A stretch of 7,457 nt of DNA from the NCBI GenBank assembly GCA_023135015.1, contig JAGLTZ010000036.1, forward strand, positions 1-7,457, read 5' to 3'. The notes under the pieces were generated by a model. That model did not search any database and was not told the origin of the DNA. It saw nothing but the letters and a program-made list of their open reading frames with translations. This DNA is from Candidatus Latescibacterota bacterium (GTDB lineage Bacteria; Blakebacterota; Blakebacteria; Blakebacterales; Blakebacteraceae). The first letter of the stretch is position 1; the number at the start of each line of letters is the position of its first letter. Positions 1 through 6,351 of the stretch are shown here, one piece after another. The position numbers and the translations under genes are program-made.

Positions 1-15
1 GACCTCAGGCCGCGG

Positions 16-39
16 GTGCCCGGAGTATCCTCCGGGCAC
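16..39 (-). terminator. Perfect 9-bp hairpin downstream of the GNAT gene; possible terminator
   Basis: GTGCCCGGA at 16-24 and TCCGGGCAC at 31-39 are exact reverse complements around a 6-nt loop. The structure starts 22 nt past the stop codon of the minus-strand acetyltransferase. Read in that direction it is not followed by a T-run, so it is not a canonical intrinsic terminator. It may act as a 3'-end stabiliser, a Rho-assisted stop, or a terminator for a gene left of the window. The pairing is seen directly; the role is inferred. Confidence 0.4.
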
Positions 40-61
40 TCACGGCTATATGATCAGATAG

Positions 62-652
62 TCAGTGAATACGGAAGTCGCGTGTCTTGATATGGTCCTC
101 CATGAGGTACCATAGTTCTTCCACGTCCAACGACATGATGACAAGATCTCTTCGCACTCCCCTGACATCGGTAACGTGTTTGTGCAGAGTGGCTTCCTTG
201 TGGAAACCCAGGCGTTCCACCGCAGCCATAGCAGATGCTTGAGTGTCCATCAGCTCCGCCTGGATCTTGTAGAGCTTCTTACTCAAGGCGTGGAAGAACA
301 GTTCTCGAATCAGGATAGTGGCCAGACCTTTTCGCTGATACTTGTTGGCAATGACGACCCGGATTTCTCCCAGATTCCTCATCCAACCGAACTCGGCACG
401 GAAAAGTGTTGCTATCCCAATGATTTCGTCCTCGGCTATGGCCAGTATCGGAAACATGTTATCGTAATTGAGGTTTCCGAATCGACGCCTTACGTTATCG
501 GGGTTTCTCGTATCTGACCGGAGGTAGAGTCTGTCTTCATCCGGGATGGATTGGAAAAACGATATCATGTCATCCAGGTCATCATCAGTCATTATCCGAA
601 GGTTGACCATTGAACCGTCTTTTAATTCGACCGATTTGGGGTATTCATCCAT
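62..652 (-). CDS. GNAT-family N-acetyltransferase (196 aa)
   Basis: Predicted cytoplasmic acetyl-CoA-dependent acyltransferase of the GNAT fold; the substrate (small molecule or protein lysine) cannot be told. Counting from the chosen start, the N-terminal strand VELKDGSMVNLR (residues 8-19) is the usual GNAT entry. The acetyl-CoA pyrophosphate loop Q-R-K-G-L-A at 106-111 fits the Q/R-x-x-G-x-G/A motif of motif A. ASAMAAVERLGF (139-150) fits motif B. No signal peptide or membrane segment is visible. The start at 652 is preferred because AGGAG lies 7 nt upstream and a promoter at 696-724 would place transcription start near 689. The longer in-frame starts at 697 and 724 fall inside that promoter. 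The overall look (a 'DG-x-x-V-x-L-R' opening, then an F-F-x-S-x-x-x-x-D-R segment) resembles the GNAT domain of Pat-type protein acetyltransferases, but that is only a hint. It is divergent from the amidase and probably monocistronic. Confidence 0.85.
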   Translation of the reverse strand: MDEYPKSVELKDGSMVNLRIMTDDDLDDMISFFQSIPDEDRLYLRSDTRNPDNVRRRFGNLNYDNMFPILAIAEDEIIGIATLFRAEFGWMRNLGEIRVVIANKYQRKGLATILIRELFFHALSKKLYKIQAELMDTQASAMAAVERLGFHKEATLHKHVTDVRGVRRDLVIMSLDVEELWYLMEDHIKTRDFRIH

Positions 653-659
653 GATGTGG

Positions 660-664
660 CTCCT
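660..664 (-). promoter_or_regulatory. Ribosome binding site deciding the GNAT start
   Basis: The minus strand reads AGGAG here with 7 nt to the ATG at 652-650, an optimal Shine-Dalgarno distance. The ATG at 699-697 has only an AGGGG about 4 nt upstream, and the one at 724 has no good site. This selects the 196-aa form. Confidence 0.75.
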
Positions 665-695
665 GCAGTCCTTTCCTGTCGGCGTTTTCGGGGTC

Positions 696-724
696 ATACT
701 ACCCCTTTTCGTCGGCGATATCAA
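696..724 (-). promoter_or_regulatory. Sigma70-like promoter for the GNAT gene
   Basis: On the minus strand, TTGATA (724-719, 5/6 match to TTGACA) is separated by exactly 17 nt from TAGTAT (701-696, 4/6 match to TATAAT). The predicted transcription start near 689 gives a leader of roughly 37 nt with a good ribosome binding site. The -10 is embedded in the palindrome GGGGTCATACTACCCC (690-705), which could be an operator. Use of E. coli-like consensus elements in this organism is an assumption. Confidence 0.5.
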
Positions 725-765
725 AAGGTGAACGCTCGAACGAAGGTGCGGGAAGGCAGCTGAGC

Positions 766-771
766 AGGAGG
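766..771 (+). promoter_or_regulatory. AGGAGG Shine-Dalgarno at unusual distance from the amidase ATG
   Basis: A perfect AGGAGG ends 15 nt before the ATG at 787, longer than the usual 5-10 nt. The in-frame ATT at 781 sits 9 nt from it, directly after an in-frame TAG at 778-780. Either the ATG is used with a stretched spacer, or the rare ATT initiates, adding two residues. Confidence 0.55.
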
Positions 772-786
772 TTTCACTAGATTCAG

Positions 787-2103
787 ATGACAGGCAGAGC
801 TGGACAGAAACAAGATACCCGGCTGCGGGTTCGTAAGGCTTTCACAGACTGGACCGGTATTTCACTCGATTCCCCTGATGCAGTTCTTGCAGAGTTCAAG
901 CAGCAGCTTTCTGCCGTTGCAGCATCGGAAGCTGGGGCAGCTATTGCATACCTTCCGGAAGCCGGGTCAATTCCGGACCTGGCAGTTGACAGGATGGAGT
1001 GGGGCAACCTTCCGCTGGCGGGTGTTCCTTTTCTTATTAAAGACCTCTACGATGTGGCCGGCTGGCCAACGGCTGCTTCGTCGAAGTTTCTAGCCCAGGA
1101 ATATGGTATTCCATCTATCACTTCTACGTTCGTGAAGAAATTATTCAATCTGGGCGCTACACCTGTAGGGAAAACCCACCTGAATGAGTTCGCCTACGGA
1201 CTTTCAGGCCGGAACCTTCATTTCGGCAACTGTCCCCATCCACACTTTCCGGAACGTCTGACCGGAGGATCGAGCAGCGGCTCAGCTTGGGCGGTGGGCA
1301 AGGGAATCGTTCCACTGGCGCTGGGGACGGATACCGGCGGATCGGTCCGTGTGCCGGCTGCCTTCTGCGGCATCTACGGCATACGCCTGACGCCGGATGA
1401 CTGGTCCCGGAGAGGCTGCTTCCCCCTATCCCCCAGCTTCGATACTGCCGGATGGTTCACGGCGACGAAAGAGGACATGAAAACCGCCGTCCGCTTGATG
1501 CTGGATCCTTCTCCCTCAGGGGATTCCCCGGGCGGCGTGCTGCTCGAGCCTGCTGACCTTTCTTTCACCCCGGATCTGAAGGCGGAATATTCGGCCCGTT
1601 TGGATGCTCTCGATCTTCAGGAAGATCCATCCATAACGGATCACTTTCATGCCGCCACTGAGGATCTGCCGAAACACTACAGCATTCTACAGAGCCGGGA
1701 GGCATTTAAGGTTCACGAAAGATGGCTGGACCGCTGTCGAGATCAGTACAACCCGGTTGTATGGCAGCGCATCGACCGGGGTCGGAAGTGGAGCGGTAGC
1801 GATGTAGAAGCAGCCGAGAAAGCCAGACGACTTTTAAGTGATTTCTTTGACCGGCTGTTCGAAAGCCATGACTATGCCGTGTTGCCTGCGACCACAATGC
1901 CGGCTCCTGCCGAAGATCAGCTGACCGAGTCCTTCCGTAATCACATCCTGACCCTTACAACGCCTGCCAGCATGGCCGCACTGCCGGTTCTCACGGCACC
2001 TGTTTTCATGGAGAGTGGGTTGAGCGGGGGGCTTCAGATCATTTACCGCGACCCGAAATCAGACCTCCCTCTGAAGTTCCTCGACAAATGGGAGTGCACC
2101 TGA
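787..2103 (+). CDS. Amidase-signature (AS) family amidohydrolase (438 aa)
   Basis: Hydrolyses a carboxamide or related C-N bond with the Ser-cisSer-Lys triad of the amidase signature family. The family includes GatA, fatty acid amide hydrolase, indoleacetamide hydrolases and the AtzF amidase domain. Visible residues are Lys85 in GVPFLIKD, cis-Ser162 in TGGSSSGSA (159-167), and nucleophile Ser186 in GTDTGGSVRVPAAFCG (180-195). The Ser162-Ser186 spacing of 24 equals that of fatty acid amide hydrolase (217/241). The block S-F-D-T-A-G-W-F-T (217-225) is another conserved family segment. Between about 240 and 330 the chain is variable, as expected for the substrate-determining part, and it ends with the expected sheet and GLQII segment. 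At 438 aa it is slightly short for the family but complete. No signal peptide is seen, so it is likely cytoplasmic. No gatB/gatC neighbour argues against GatA. It converges on the isomerase gene across 41 bp with no clear terminator. The substrate is unknown. Confidence 0.92.
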   Translation: MTGRAGQKQDTRLRVRKAFTDWTGISLDSPDAVLAEFKQQLSAVAASEAGAAIAYLPEAGSIPDLAVDRMEWGNLPLAGVPFLIKDLYDVAGWPTAASSKFLAQEYGIPSITSTFVKKLFNLGATPVGKTHLNEFAYGLSGRNLHFGNCPHPHFPERLTGGSSSGSAWAVGKGIVPLALGTDTGGSVRVPAAFCGIYGIRLTPDDWSRRGCFPLSPSFDTAGWFTATKEDMKTAVRLMLDPSPSGDSPGGVLLEPADLSFTPDLKAEYSARLDALDLQEDPSITDHFHAATEDLPKHYSILQSREAFKVHERWLDRCRDQYNPVVWQRIDRGRKWSGSDVEAAEKARRLLSDFFDRLFESHDYAVLPATTMPAPAEDQLTESFRNHILTLTTPASMAALPVLTAPVFMESGLSGGLQIIYRDPKSDLPLKFLDKWECT

Positions 2104-2144
2104 ACAAGGCTGTCGTTTGCCAAAACCCCATCCGGCACTCAAGA

Positions 2145-3062
2145 TTATTTTAAAAGAGACAGTCTTTCCCATACCAGCTGTTCGCGCAGGGTCTTCAATG
2201 CGACGGGCAGCTGTTCAGACATGCTATCCCAGCCACACTCGATAGATATCGCACCCCTGTAACCGATGTCCTTCAACGCCTGGAAATAAGACCTGAAGTC
2301 ATCACCCTCCACTCCAGGCGGAGTCCTCCTGGCTTTCTCGGCTATGTGCAGATGGCATATCAGCTCGCCCGCCAGACGGATATGATCAGGTGGCTCTTCC
2401 ATTCTGAGCATATGGAAGATATCGGCAAGAAGGCGGATGTTTGGATGACTGACAGCCCGGACTATTCTGGCTCCCTCTACGACGGTATTGATGAAGTTGG
2501 TCTCGCTCCTCTGGAGCGGCTCGACCGCCACTACCACATCGTGGGCTGAGGCAAGCGGTCCCATGTTCTTCAACAGGGAGACGAACTGCTCTTCGGCCCT
2601 GTCGCGGTCGAATCCCTCGGGTATCGAGCGCGATCCGCTGGAGCCGAACACTATTGTCTTGATCCCGACCTGCTCCGCCCGCCTGAAAGCAGTCGCTGCG
2701 TATTCGAGTACTCCTTCATGGTCTGAGTCGGGTCCTGTTGACTTGAGGGAGCCGGGCAGGAATCCGTTGTTTGCAATCACGGGGAGGCCGCATTGGAGCG
2801 CGGCTTCCAGATTGGTCGCGAACTCCTCTTCCGGTCTGTCCGGGATGAGCAGCCGGCGCACCGATTCTTCGATGTAGTCGATGCCGACCTCTCTCAGAAG
2901 GGGGGCCTGTCTGACAGACGTACAGACTCCGATGAGGGGACGAAACACCTGCGGTCCCACCCCGGTATCTTCTCCAAATACGCTGTATCCAGTCACGATC
3001 GGTGCGAGTGCCGCGGTGCATGTCTGTCTGAGGAATGATCTGCGTGAGTGCTTTGTTATCAT
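2145..3062 (-). CDS. Tat-exported sugar phosphate isomerase/epimerase-like TIM barrel (305 aa), third gene of operon
   Basis: Xylose-isomerase-like TIM-barrel protein; members isomerise, epimerise or cleave sugars with a divalent metal. The N-terminus has the twin-arginine motif S-R-R-S-F-L-R (6-12), then a short hydrophobic stretch (about 14-28), so it is probably exported folded with its metal. Barrel landmarks are RPLIGVCTS (41-49), VAVEPL with Glu181, LLADIFHM with Asp214 and His217, LHIAEK with His239, and ISIECGW with Glu275. The Glu/Asp/His/Glu set matches a complete metal site. GGAGG lies 6 nt before the ATG. It follows the 285-aa paralogue by 41 bp. The two share fold and export signal but little other obvious sequence, so they probably do different steps. 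Candidate roles in this context are 3-keto-sugar epimerase, isomerase or lyase. The family call is secure; the reaction is inference. Confidence 0.87.
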   Translation of the reverse strand: MITKHSRRSFLRQTCTAALAPIVTGYSVFGEDTGVGPQVFRPLIGVCTSVRQAPLLREVGIDYIEESVRRLLIPDRPEEEFATNLEAALQCGLPVIANNGFLPGSLKSTGPDSDHEGVLEYAATAFRRAEQVGIKTIVFGSSGSRSIPEGFDRDRAEEQFVSLLKNMGPLASAHDVVVAVEPLQRSETNFINTVVEGARIVRAVSHPNIRLLADIFHMLRMEEPPDHIRLAGELICHLHIAEKARRTPPGVEGDDFRSYFQALKDIGYRGAISIECGWDSMSEQLPVALKTLREQLVWERLSLLK

Positions 3063-3103
3063 GTCGGCCCTCCCGGAGTATTAAGGTTACGGCCGGTGGT
3101 GAA

Positions 3104-3961
3104 TCAGCCGCCGATGGCTGAAAGGACTCCTCTGACATATCCCACCGATTCCGCAACTCCCGGAAGGGGATCGTCAGCATCCTTCTCAAACTCGAAGGCT
3201 ACGGTTCCAGTGTAATCGAGTCTAATCAGAGTGCGGAGGAACTTCGGGATATCGATAACTCCCCGGCCGATCTCAACTGTACCTCCCGCTCTGGAGGCGG
3301 CAGAGACATCCTTGATGTGCACGTCGAGCAGACGATCCCTGAAGTTTTCCGCCGACACGGAGGGGTCTATGCCGGAACGTTTGGCGTGCCCCACATCGAG
3401 ACACAGCCCGACGCGGGGATCCAGGTCTGTGATTCTTCGGTAGGCGCTCTCCGGTGTGGGATAGAGCGGGTCACCCGGACCGTGGTTGTGGATGGCCACC
3501 TGGATATCGAACTCACGGACCTTACTGTTCACCAGGTCAAGCAGCGCGTGGTTCGGGACCCCGATGATGACCTTCATTCCCGCTGCAGCTGCGTAATCGA
3601 AGGCCTGATGTACCTCCCCCTGGTTCCTCATGTAGACCACACCGCAGCCGTAGAGCTCCAACCCGGCATCTCTGACCCTTGCGGCTGTTAACTTTATCTC
3701 TTCCCCGGTACTGTTCAGGGGGAGGTGGAAACTCTTGAAGGAGATCCTCTCCAGCCCGAGTCTTTTGGTCATGGCCAGCGTATCTTCGAGGCCGAATTTG
3801 CGGAAGGTATAGGAGGCCATTCCGAGTTGCAGCTGTTCTTCCCCTTCTTTCGCTTCCTCCCTTCGGCCACCCGGCACAATTTCCTTTCGGTGGGGCAGGG
3901 ATGCCGCGGCAAGACCCATACCGGTTAATCTGACAAACTCTCTTCTTGAGCTTTTTTCCAC
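3104..3961 (-). CDS. Tat-exported sugar phosphate isomerase/epimerase-like TIM barrel (285 aa), second gene of operon
   Basis: Second xylose-isomerase-like TIM barrel. It starts at GTG (3961-3959) with GGAGG 9 nt upstream. The signal has S-R-R-E-F-V-R (5-11) and a short hydrophobic patch LTGMGLAAASLP. A charged linker (residues 25-43) precedes the barrel, which begins with LQLGMASYTFRKFGLEDTL (44-62). Site landmarks are VAIHNHG (155-161), GLCLDVGH with Asp189 and His192, DVHIKDVS with His215, IGRGVIDIPKFLRTL (231-245), and AFEFE with Glu257. The strand that usually carries a Glu ligand (E-N-H) reads H-N-H here, with His158 in its place, which I believe is common in this exported subgroup. It lies 27 bp after the Gfo/Idh gene and 41 bp before the next isomerase, so co-transcription is very likely. 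The A7 run in the ribosome-binding spacer and the A6 run in codons 2-4 are notable. The substrate is probably an oxidised or free sugar; this is inferred. Confidence 0.88.
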   Translation of the reverse strand: MEKSSRREFVRLTGMGLAAASLPHRKEIVPGGRREEAKEGEEQLQLGMASYTFRKFGLEDTLAMTKRLGLERISFKSFHLPLNSTGEEIKLTAARVRDAGLELYGCGVVYMRNQGEVHQAFDYAAAAGMKVIIGVPNHALLDLVNSKVREFDIQVAIHNHGPGDPLYPTPESAYRRITDLDPRVGLCLDVGHAKRSGIDPSVSAENFRDRLLDVHIKDVSAASRAGGTVEIGRGVIDIPKFLRTLIRLDYTGTVAFEFEKDADDPLPGVAESVGYVRGVLSAIGG

Positions 3962-3988
3962 GGTTTTTTTCCTCCAGGCTTCAGGATA

Positions 3989-5338
3989 TTACTCTCCGGG
4001 CAGCTCCCACGGTTCTCGGTAGGACCTGCCGACAAAATCCTGTCCCTCTGTGTCACCGACTATCAGTTCTTTTCCGGCATCCCAGCGGAAGTAGCGGCGC
4101 AGGCGTACCGCGATGTTCGCCAGGTGGCAGGCGATTGCTGACCTGTGCCCTATCTCGACGTCAGAGACGGGCCTGCTTCGTGACTTCATGCATTCGAGGA
4201 AGTTCTGGACGTGTGTGAAGTGATAATCCTGCGATGCTGCCTGGCGCGGGGTCGGGGTCATACGGAGGACCCTTTCCGGCTGCCTTAACTTGTCCGTTTC
4301 CGAAAGAACTTCCCAGCCTCCCCTGTCCACGATGAGAATACCGTTCTCCCCGTGGAATTCAACTCCGTGCTCGCGCTGCCAGGGGCCGATCCCGCAACCG
4401 ATCATGTGTTCCCAAATCAATGAGAATTCGGGGAACTCCACGATCGACTGCTGCGTGTCGGGGGTCTCCCTGATGTCGTCCGGGAAGCCGTATTTGCCGC
4501 CGATCGCCATTGCTCCTACGGGATCTGATTCCATCGCCCACATCACCACGTCCACCATGTGGGCACCCCAGTCGGTCATCAGGCCGCCGGAGTAATCCCA
4601 GAACCACCGGAAGTTATGGTGGAACCTCATCGGATTGAACGGACGCTTTGGGGCAGGCCCGAGCCACAGGTCATAATCGACGTGCTGTGGAGGATCCCCG
4701 TCGGGCGGGCTGCCGATGCCACCCTTCCAGTCGAGGTACGTCCATGCCCGTACCATGCGGATTCTGCCCAGATCACCGGTCCGTACGAACGCCACTGCCT
4801 CCTGGAAGTGACCGGCGCTGCGTTGCTGCGTGCCCACCTGTACTACGCGCTCGTACCGGCGGGCCGCATTGACCATGGCGCGTCCCTCTTCGATGGTCGT
4901 CGCGAGCGGCTTCTCCACATAGACGTCCTTGCCTGTCTGGCAGGCCAGGACCGTCGGCAGTGCGTGCCAGTGATCGGGAGTCGAGACGATGACAGCATCT
5001 ATGTCATTGCGGTCGATGATCCTGCGGAAGTCCTTGTAACCTTCAGGCCTCTTCCCCCTGGCCTCTTCGACAATCATCAGACCCTCCTCGAGGTGCTTCT
5101 CGTCGACGTCGGCCAGCGCCAGACACTCGACCTCCGGGACGCGCAGGAAATCGTGCAGGTTCGACTTTCCCATCCCGCCTATTCCGACGGCCGCTATGCC
5201 GATCCTGTCGTTGGGACTGACTCTTTCGGACAGGTGCATGGCTCCAACGGCGGGATTAACGCCCGAGACGAGTGCTGTGGCACCGGCGACAGCCTTTGTA
5301 GAGCTCCGGAAAAACTCACGCCTGACCATTCTCTTCAT
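3989..5338 (-). CDS. Tat-exported Gfo/Idh/MocA family oxidoreductase (449 aa), first gene of operon
   Basis: NAD(P)-dependent sugar or cyclitol dehydrogenase of the glucose-fructose oxidoreductase fold. The chosen ATG at 5338 has AAGGAG 5 nt upstream and puts the twin-arginine motif R-R-E-F-F-R (6-11) at the N-terminus. An extension to 5488 is open but would bury the signal and run through the divergent promoter region. The Rossmann domain has GIAAVGIGGMG (47-57), a canonical G-x-G-x-x-G. STPDHWHALP (119-128) and VEKPLATTIEEGRAM (141-155) carry the catalytic Lys143 of the EKP motif. GGLMTDWGAHMVDVVMW (251-267) gives Asp256 and His260, aligned with Asp172/His176 of inositol dehydrogenase. The C-terminal domain ends in VEIGHRSAIACHLANIAVRL (394-413), typical of the exported planctomycete-like subgroup. 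Export through Tat would let cofactor be bound before translocation, as in Zymomonas GFOR. A likely role is sugar oxidation (possibly C3) or re-reduction; the substrate is unknown. Confidence 0.93.
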   Translation of the reverse strand: MKRMVRREFFRSSTKAVAGATALVSGVNPAVGAMHLSERVSPNDRIGIAAVGIGGMGKSNLHDFLRVPEVECLALADVDEKHLEEGLMIVEEARGKRPEGYKDFRRIIDRNDIDAVIVSTPDHWHALPTVLACQTGKDVYVEKPLATTIEEGRAMVNAARRYERVVQVGTQQRSAGHFQEAVAFVRTGDLGRIRMVRAWTYLDWKGGIGSPPDGDPPQHVDYDLWLGPAPKRPFNPMRFHHNFRWFWDYSGGLMTDWGAHMVDVVMWAMESDPVGAMAIGGKYGFPDDIRETPDTQQSIVEFPEFSLIWEHMIGCGIGPWQREHGVEFHGENGILIVDRGGWEVLSETDKLRQPERVLRMTPTPRQAASQDYHFTHVQNFLECMKSRSRPVSDVEIGHRSAIACHLANIAVRLRRYFRWDAGKELIVGDTEGQDFVGRSYREPWELPGE

Positions 5339-5343
5339 CTCAA

Positions 5344-5350
5344 CTCCTTT
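5344..5350 (-). promoter_or_regulatory. Ribosome binding site deciding the Gfo/Idh start
   Basis: The minus strand reads AAAGGAG, 5 nt before the ATG at 5338-5336. Together with the Tat motif immediately downstream this fixes the 449-aa start over the longer frame that opens at 5488. Confidence 0.8.
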
Positions 5351-5378
5351 GTTAGAACCACCCATGTAAGGATAGTAT
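5349..5378 (+). promoter_or_regulatory. Putative promoter for the DUF1080 gene
   Basis: TTGTTA (5349-5354, 4/6 to consensus) and TAGTAT (5373-5378, 4/6) are separated by 18 nt. The -10 hexamer is the same as in the acetyltransferase promoter at 696-701. Transcription would start near 5385, leaving a leader of about 90 nt with a small GTGCC/GGCAC hairpin at 5442-5455. The -35 overlaps the ribosome binding site of the divergent operon, which is unusual and lowers confidence. Confidence 0.3.
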
Positions 5379-5379
5379 A
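5374..5379 (-). promoter_or_regulatory. Putative -10 element of the minus-strand operon
   Basis: The minus strand reads TATACT (5/6 to TATAAT) with a start expected near 5367, about 30 nt before the Gfo/Idh ATG. No good -35 is visible 16-18 nt upstream, so activator-dependent use is possible. It overlaps the plus-strand TAGTAT by five bases. Confidence 0.3.
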
Positions 5380-5381
5380 GC

Positions 5382-5406
5382 TCCCATCCAGAATATCCGT
5401 ATGGGA
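5382..5406. promoter_or_regulatory. Inverted repeat in the divergent control region; possible operator
   Basis: TCCCAT at 5382-5387 and ATGGGA at 5401-5406 are exact reverse complements 13 nt apart. They lie where the -35 region of the minus-strand operon would be and just past the plus-strand -10. The position suits a regulator controlling both directions, but six-base arms can arise by chance and no regulator gene is in the window. Confidence 0.3.
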
Positions 5407-5478
5407 ACTGGTAATGCATATTAGTGTAAAAAGAGGGTCCGGTGCCATCCGGCACGATCACCGTAGAGGTGTGCAGCT

Positions 5479-6273
5479 GTGAAAACATATCCGAGGCTGA
5501 TTACCCTGCTTGTTCTGGCTGCCGTATCTATGGCCTGTGCCGGGGGTGGTGACCCTGGTTTCCTGGAGCAGGTACAGGTTCACAATACTCTGACGGCCGA
5601 AGAAAGAGCAGAGGGCTGGGTCCTGCTTTTCGATGGGGAGACGTTCGAGGGATGGCGCGGTCTGGGCCGCGATGGGATCCCGGAAGGTCACTGGGTAATA
5701 GAGGAGGGCGCGATAAAGAAGGTTCCCAGCGGTGAAGTGCCTCTCCAGGCGGACGGACAGCCTCTCGAGGGCGGAGACCTGATGACTGAGAGGACTTTCG
5801 AGAACTTCGAGCTCTATCTGGAGTGGAAGATCAGTCCGGCGGGCAACAGCGGTATCAAGTACAACGTGTCGGAGGAAATGTCCACATCACATCCGCCCCG
5901 GTATGCAGCGCTCGGGTTTGAATACCAGATCCTCGATGACCAGCGGCATCCGGATGCACAGAAAGGTCCCAACAGAACGGCGGGGGCACTCTACGACCTG
6001 ATCGCGCCGAAAGACAAGACCCTGGAGCCTGTGGGAGAATTCAACTCTACGTGGATTATCTTTCGTGGAAACCATGGAGAACACTGGCTCAACGGGGTGA
6101 AGGTTCTGGAGTACGATCTTGGAACGCCCCGGATGGATGATCTGCTTGCAGCCAGCAAATACAGGGGTATTACGGGTTTTGGAGAGAAGAGAAGGGGCCA
6201 CATAGTGTTACAGGACCATACCGATGCGGTATGGTATCGGAACATCAAGATTAGGGAGATCGGACATTATTAG
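5479..6273 (+). CDS. DUF1080 / 3-keto-disaccharide hydrolase family probable lipoprotein (264 aa)
   Basis: Laminin-G/concanavalin-like beta-sandwich of the DUF1080 family, whose characterised members cleave 3-keto-glycosides. It starts with GTG at 5479, with GAGGTG ending 7 nt upstream. The N-terminus KTYPRLITLLVLAAVSMAC (2-20) is a signal peptide ending at Cys20, followed by a GGG linker. The lipobox is imperfect (S-M-A-C, lacking the usual Leu), so lipidation is likely but not certain. Family landmarks are LLFDGETFEGW (49-59), the ENFELYLEWKIS strand (108-119), GNSGI (122-126), GFEYQILDD (146-154), AGALYDL (168-174), WLNGVKV (203-209), GHIVLQDH (240-247) and VWYRNIKIREI (251-261). All are in order and the domain is complete. 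It faces the Tat-exported Gfo/Idh-isomerase operon and precedes a second Gfo/Idh gene by 78 bp. This supports a role at the outer or periplasmic membrane face, cleaving sugars oxidised by those enzymes. Confidence 0.93.
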   Translation: MKTYPRLITLLVLAAVSMACAGGGDPGFLEQVQVHNTLTAEERAEGWVLLFDGETFEGWRGLGRDGIPEGHWVIEEGAIKKVPSGEVPLQADGQPLEGGDLMTERTFENFELYLEWKISPAGNSGIKYNVSEEMSTSHPPRYAALGFEYQILDDQRHPDAQKGPNRTAGALYDLIAPKDKTLEPVGEFNSTWIIFRGNHGEHWLNGVKVLEYDLGTPRMDDLLAASKYRGITGFGEKRRGHIVLQDHTDAVWYRNIKIREIGHY

Positions 6274-6280
6274 ACTGGCA

Positions 6281-6299
6281 CGCCAACGGCGTTTTGGCG
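6281..6299 (+). other. Hairpin between the DUF1080 and second Gfo/Idh genes
   Basis: CGCCAA (6281-6286) pairs with TTGGCG (6294-6299) across 7 nt that contain a nested AACG/CGTT. It begins 8 nt after the stop codon. There is no T-run after it, so it is more likely an mRNA-processing or stability element, or a partial attenuator, than a full terminator. The next gene has its own strong ribosome binding site. Confidence 0.35.
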
Positions 6300-6351
6300 C
6301 AATTTCAGCATCAACCTGTAATAGAGGCTGCAGGGAAAGGAAAGGAAGAAG

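Noticed and set aside
653..724. Longer GNAT start giving 220 aa
   Set aside because: The extra 24 codons overlap a TTGATA-N17-TAGTAT promoter, and the internal ATG at 652 has a better ribosome binding site.
2104..2144. Possible bidirectional terminator between the convergent amidase and isomerase genes
   Set aside because: Only 4-5 base complementary pieces are present and no hairpin with a T-run could be found.
4559..5380. 273-aa open frame on the plus strand opposite the Gfo/Idh gene
   Set aside because: Its product has no recognisable domain and it lies wholly antisense to a gene with full family motifs. Long antisense frames are expected in GC-rich coding DNA.
5339..5488. 50-residue N-terminal extension of the first Gfo/Idh, overlapping the DUF1080 start
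   Set aside because: It lacks a ribosome binding site, would bury the Tat motif, and runs through the divergent control region. The ATG at 5338 has AAGGAG 5 nt upstream.
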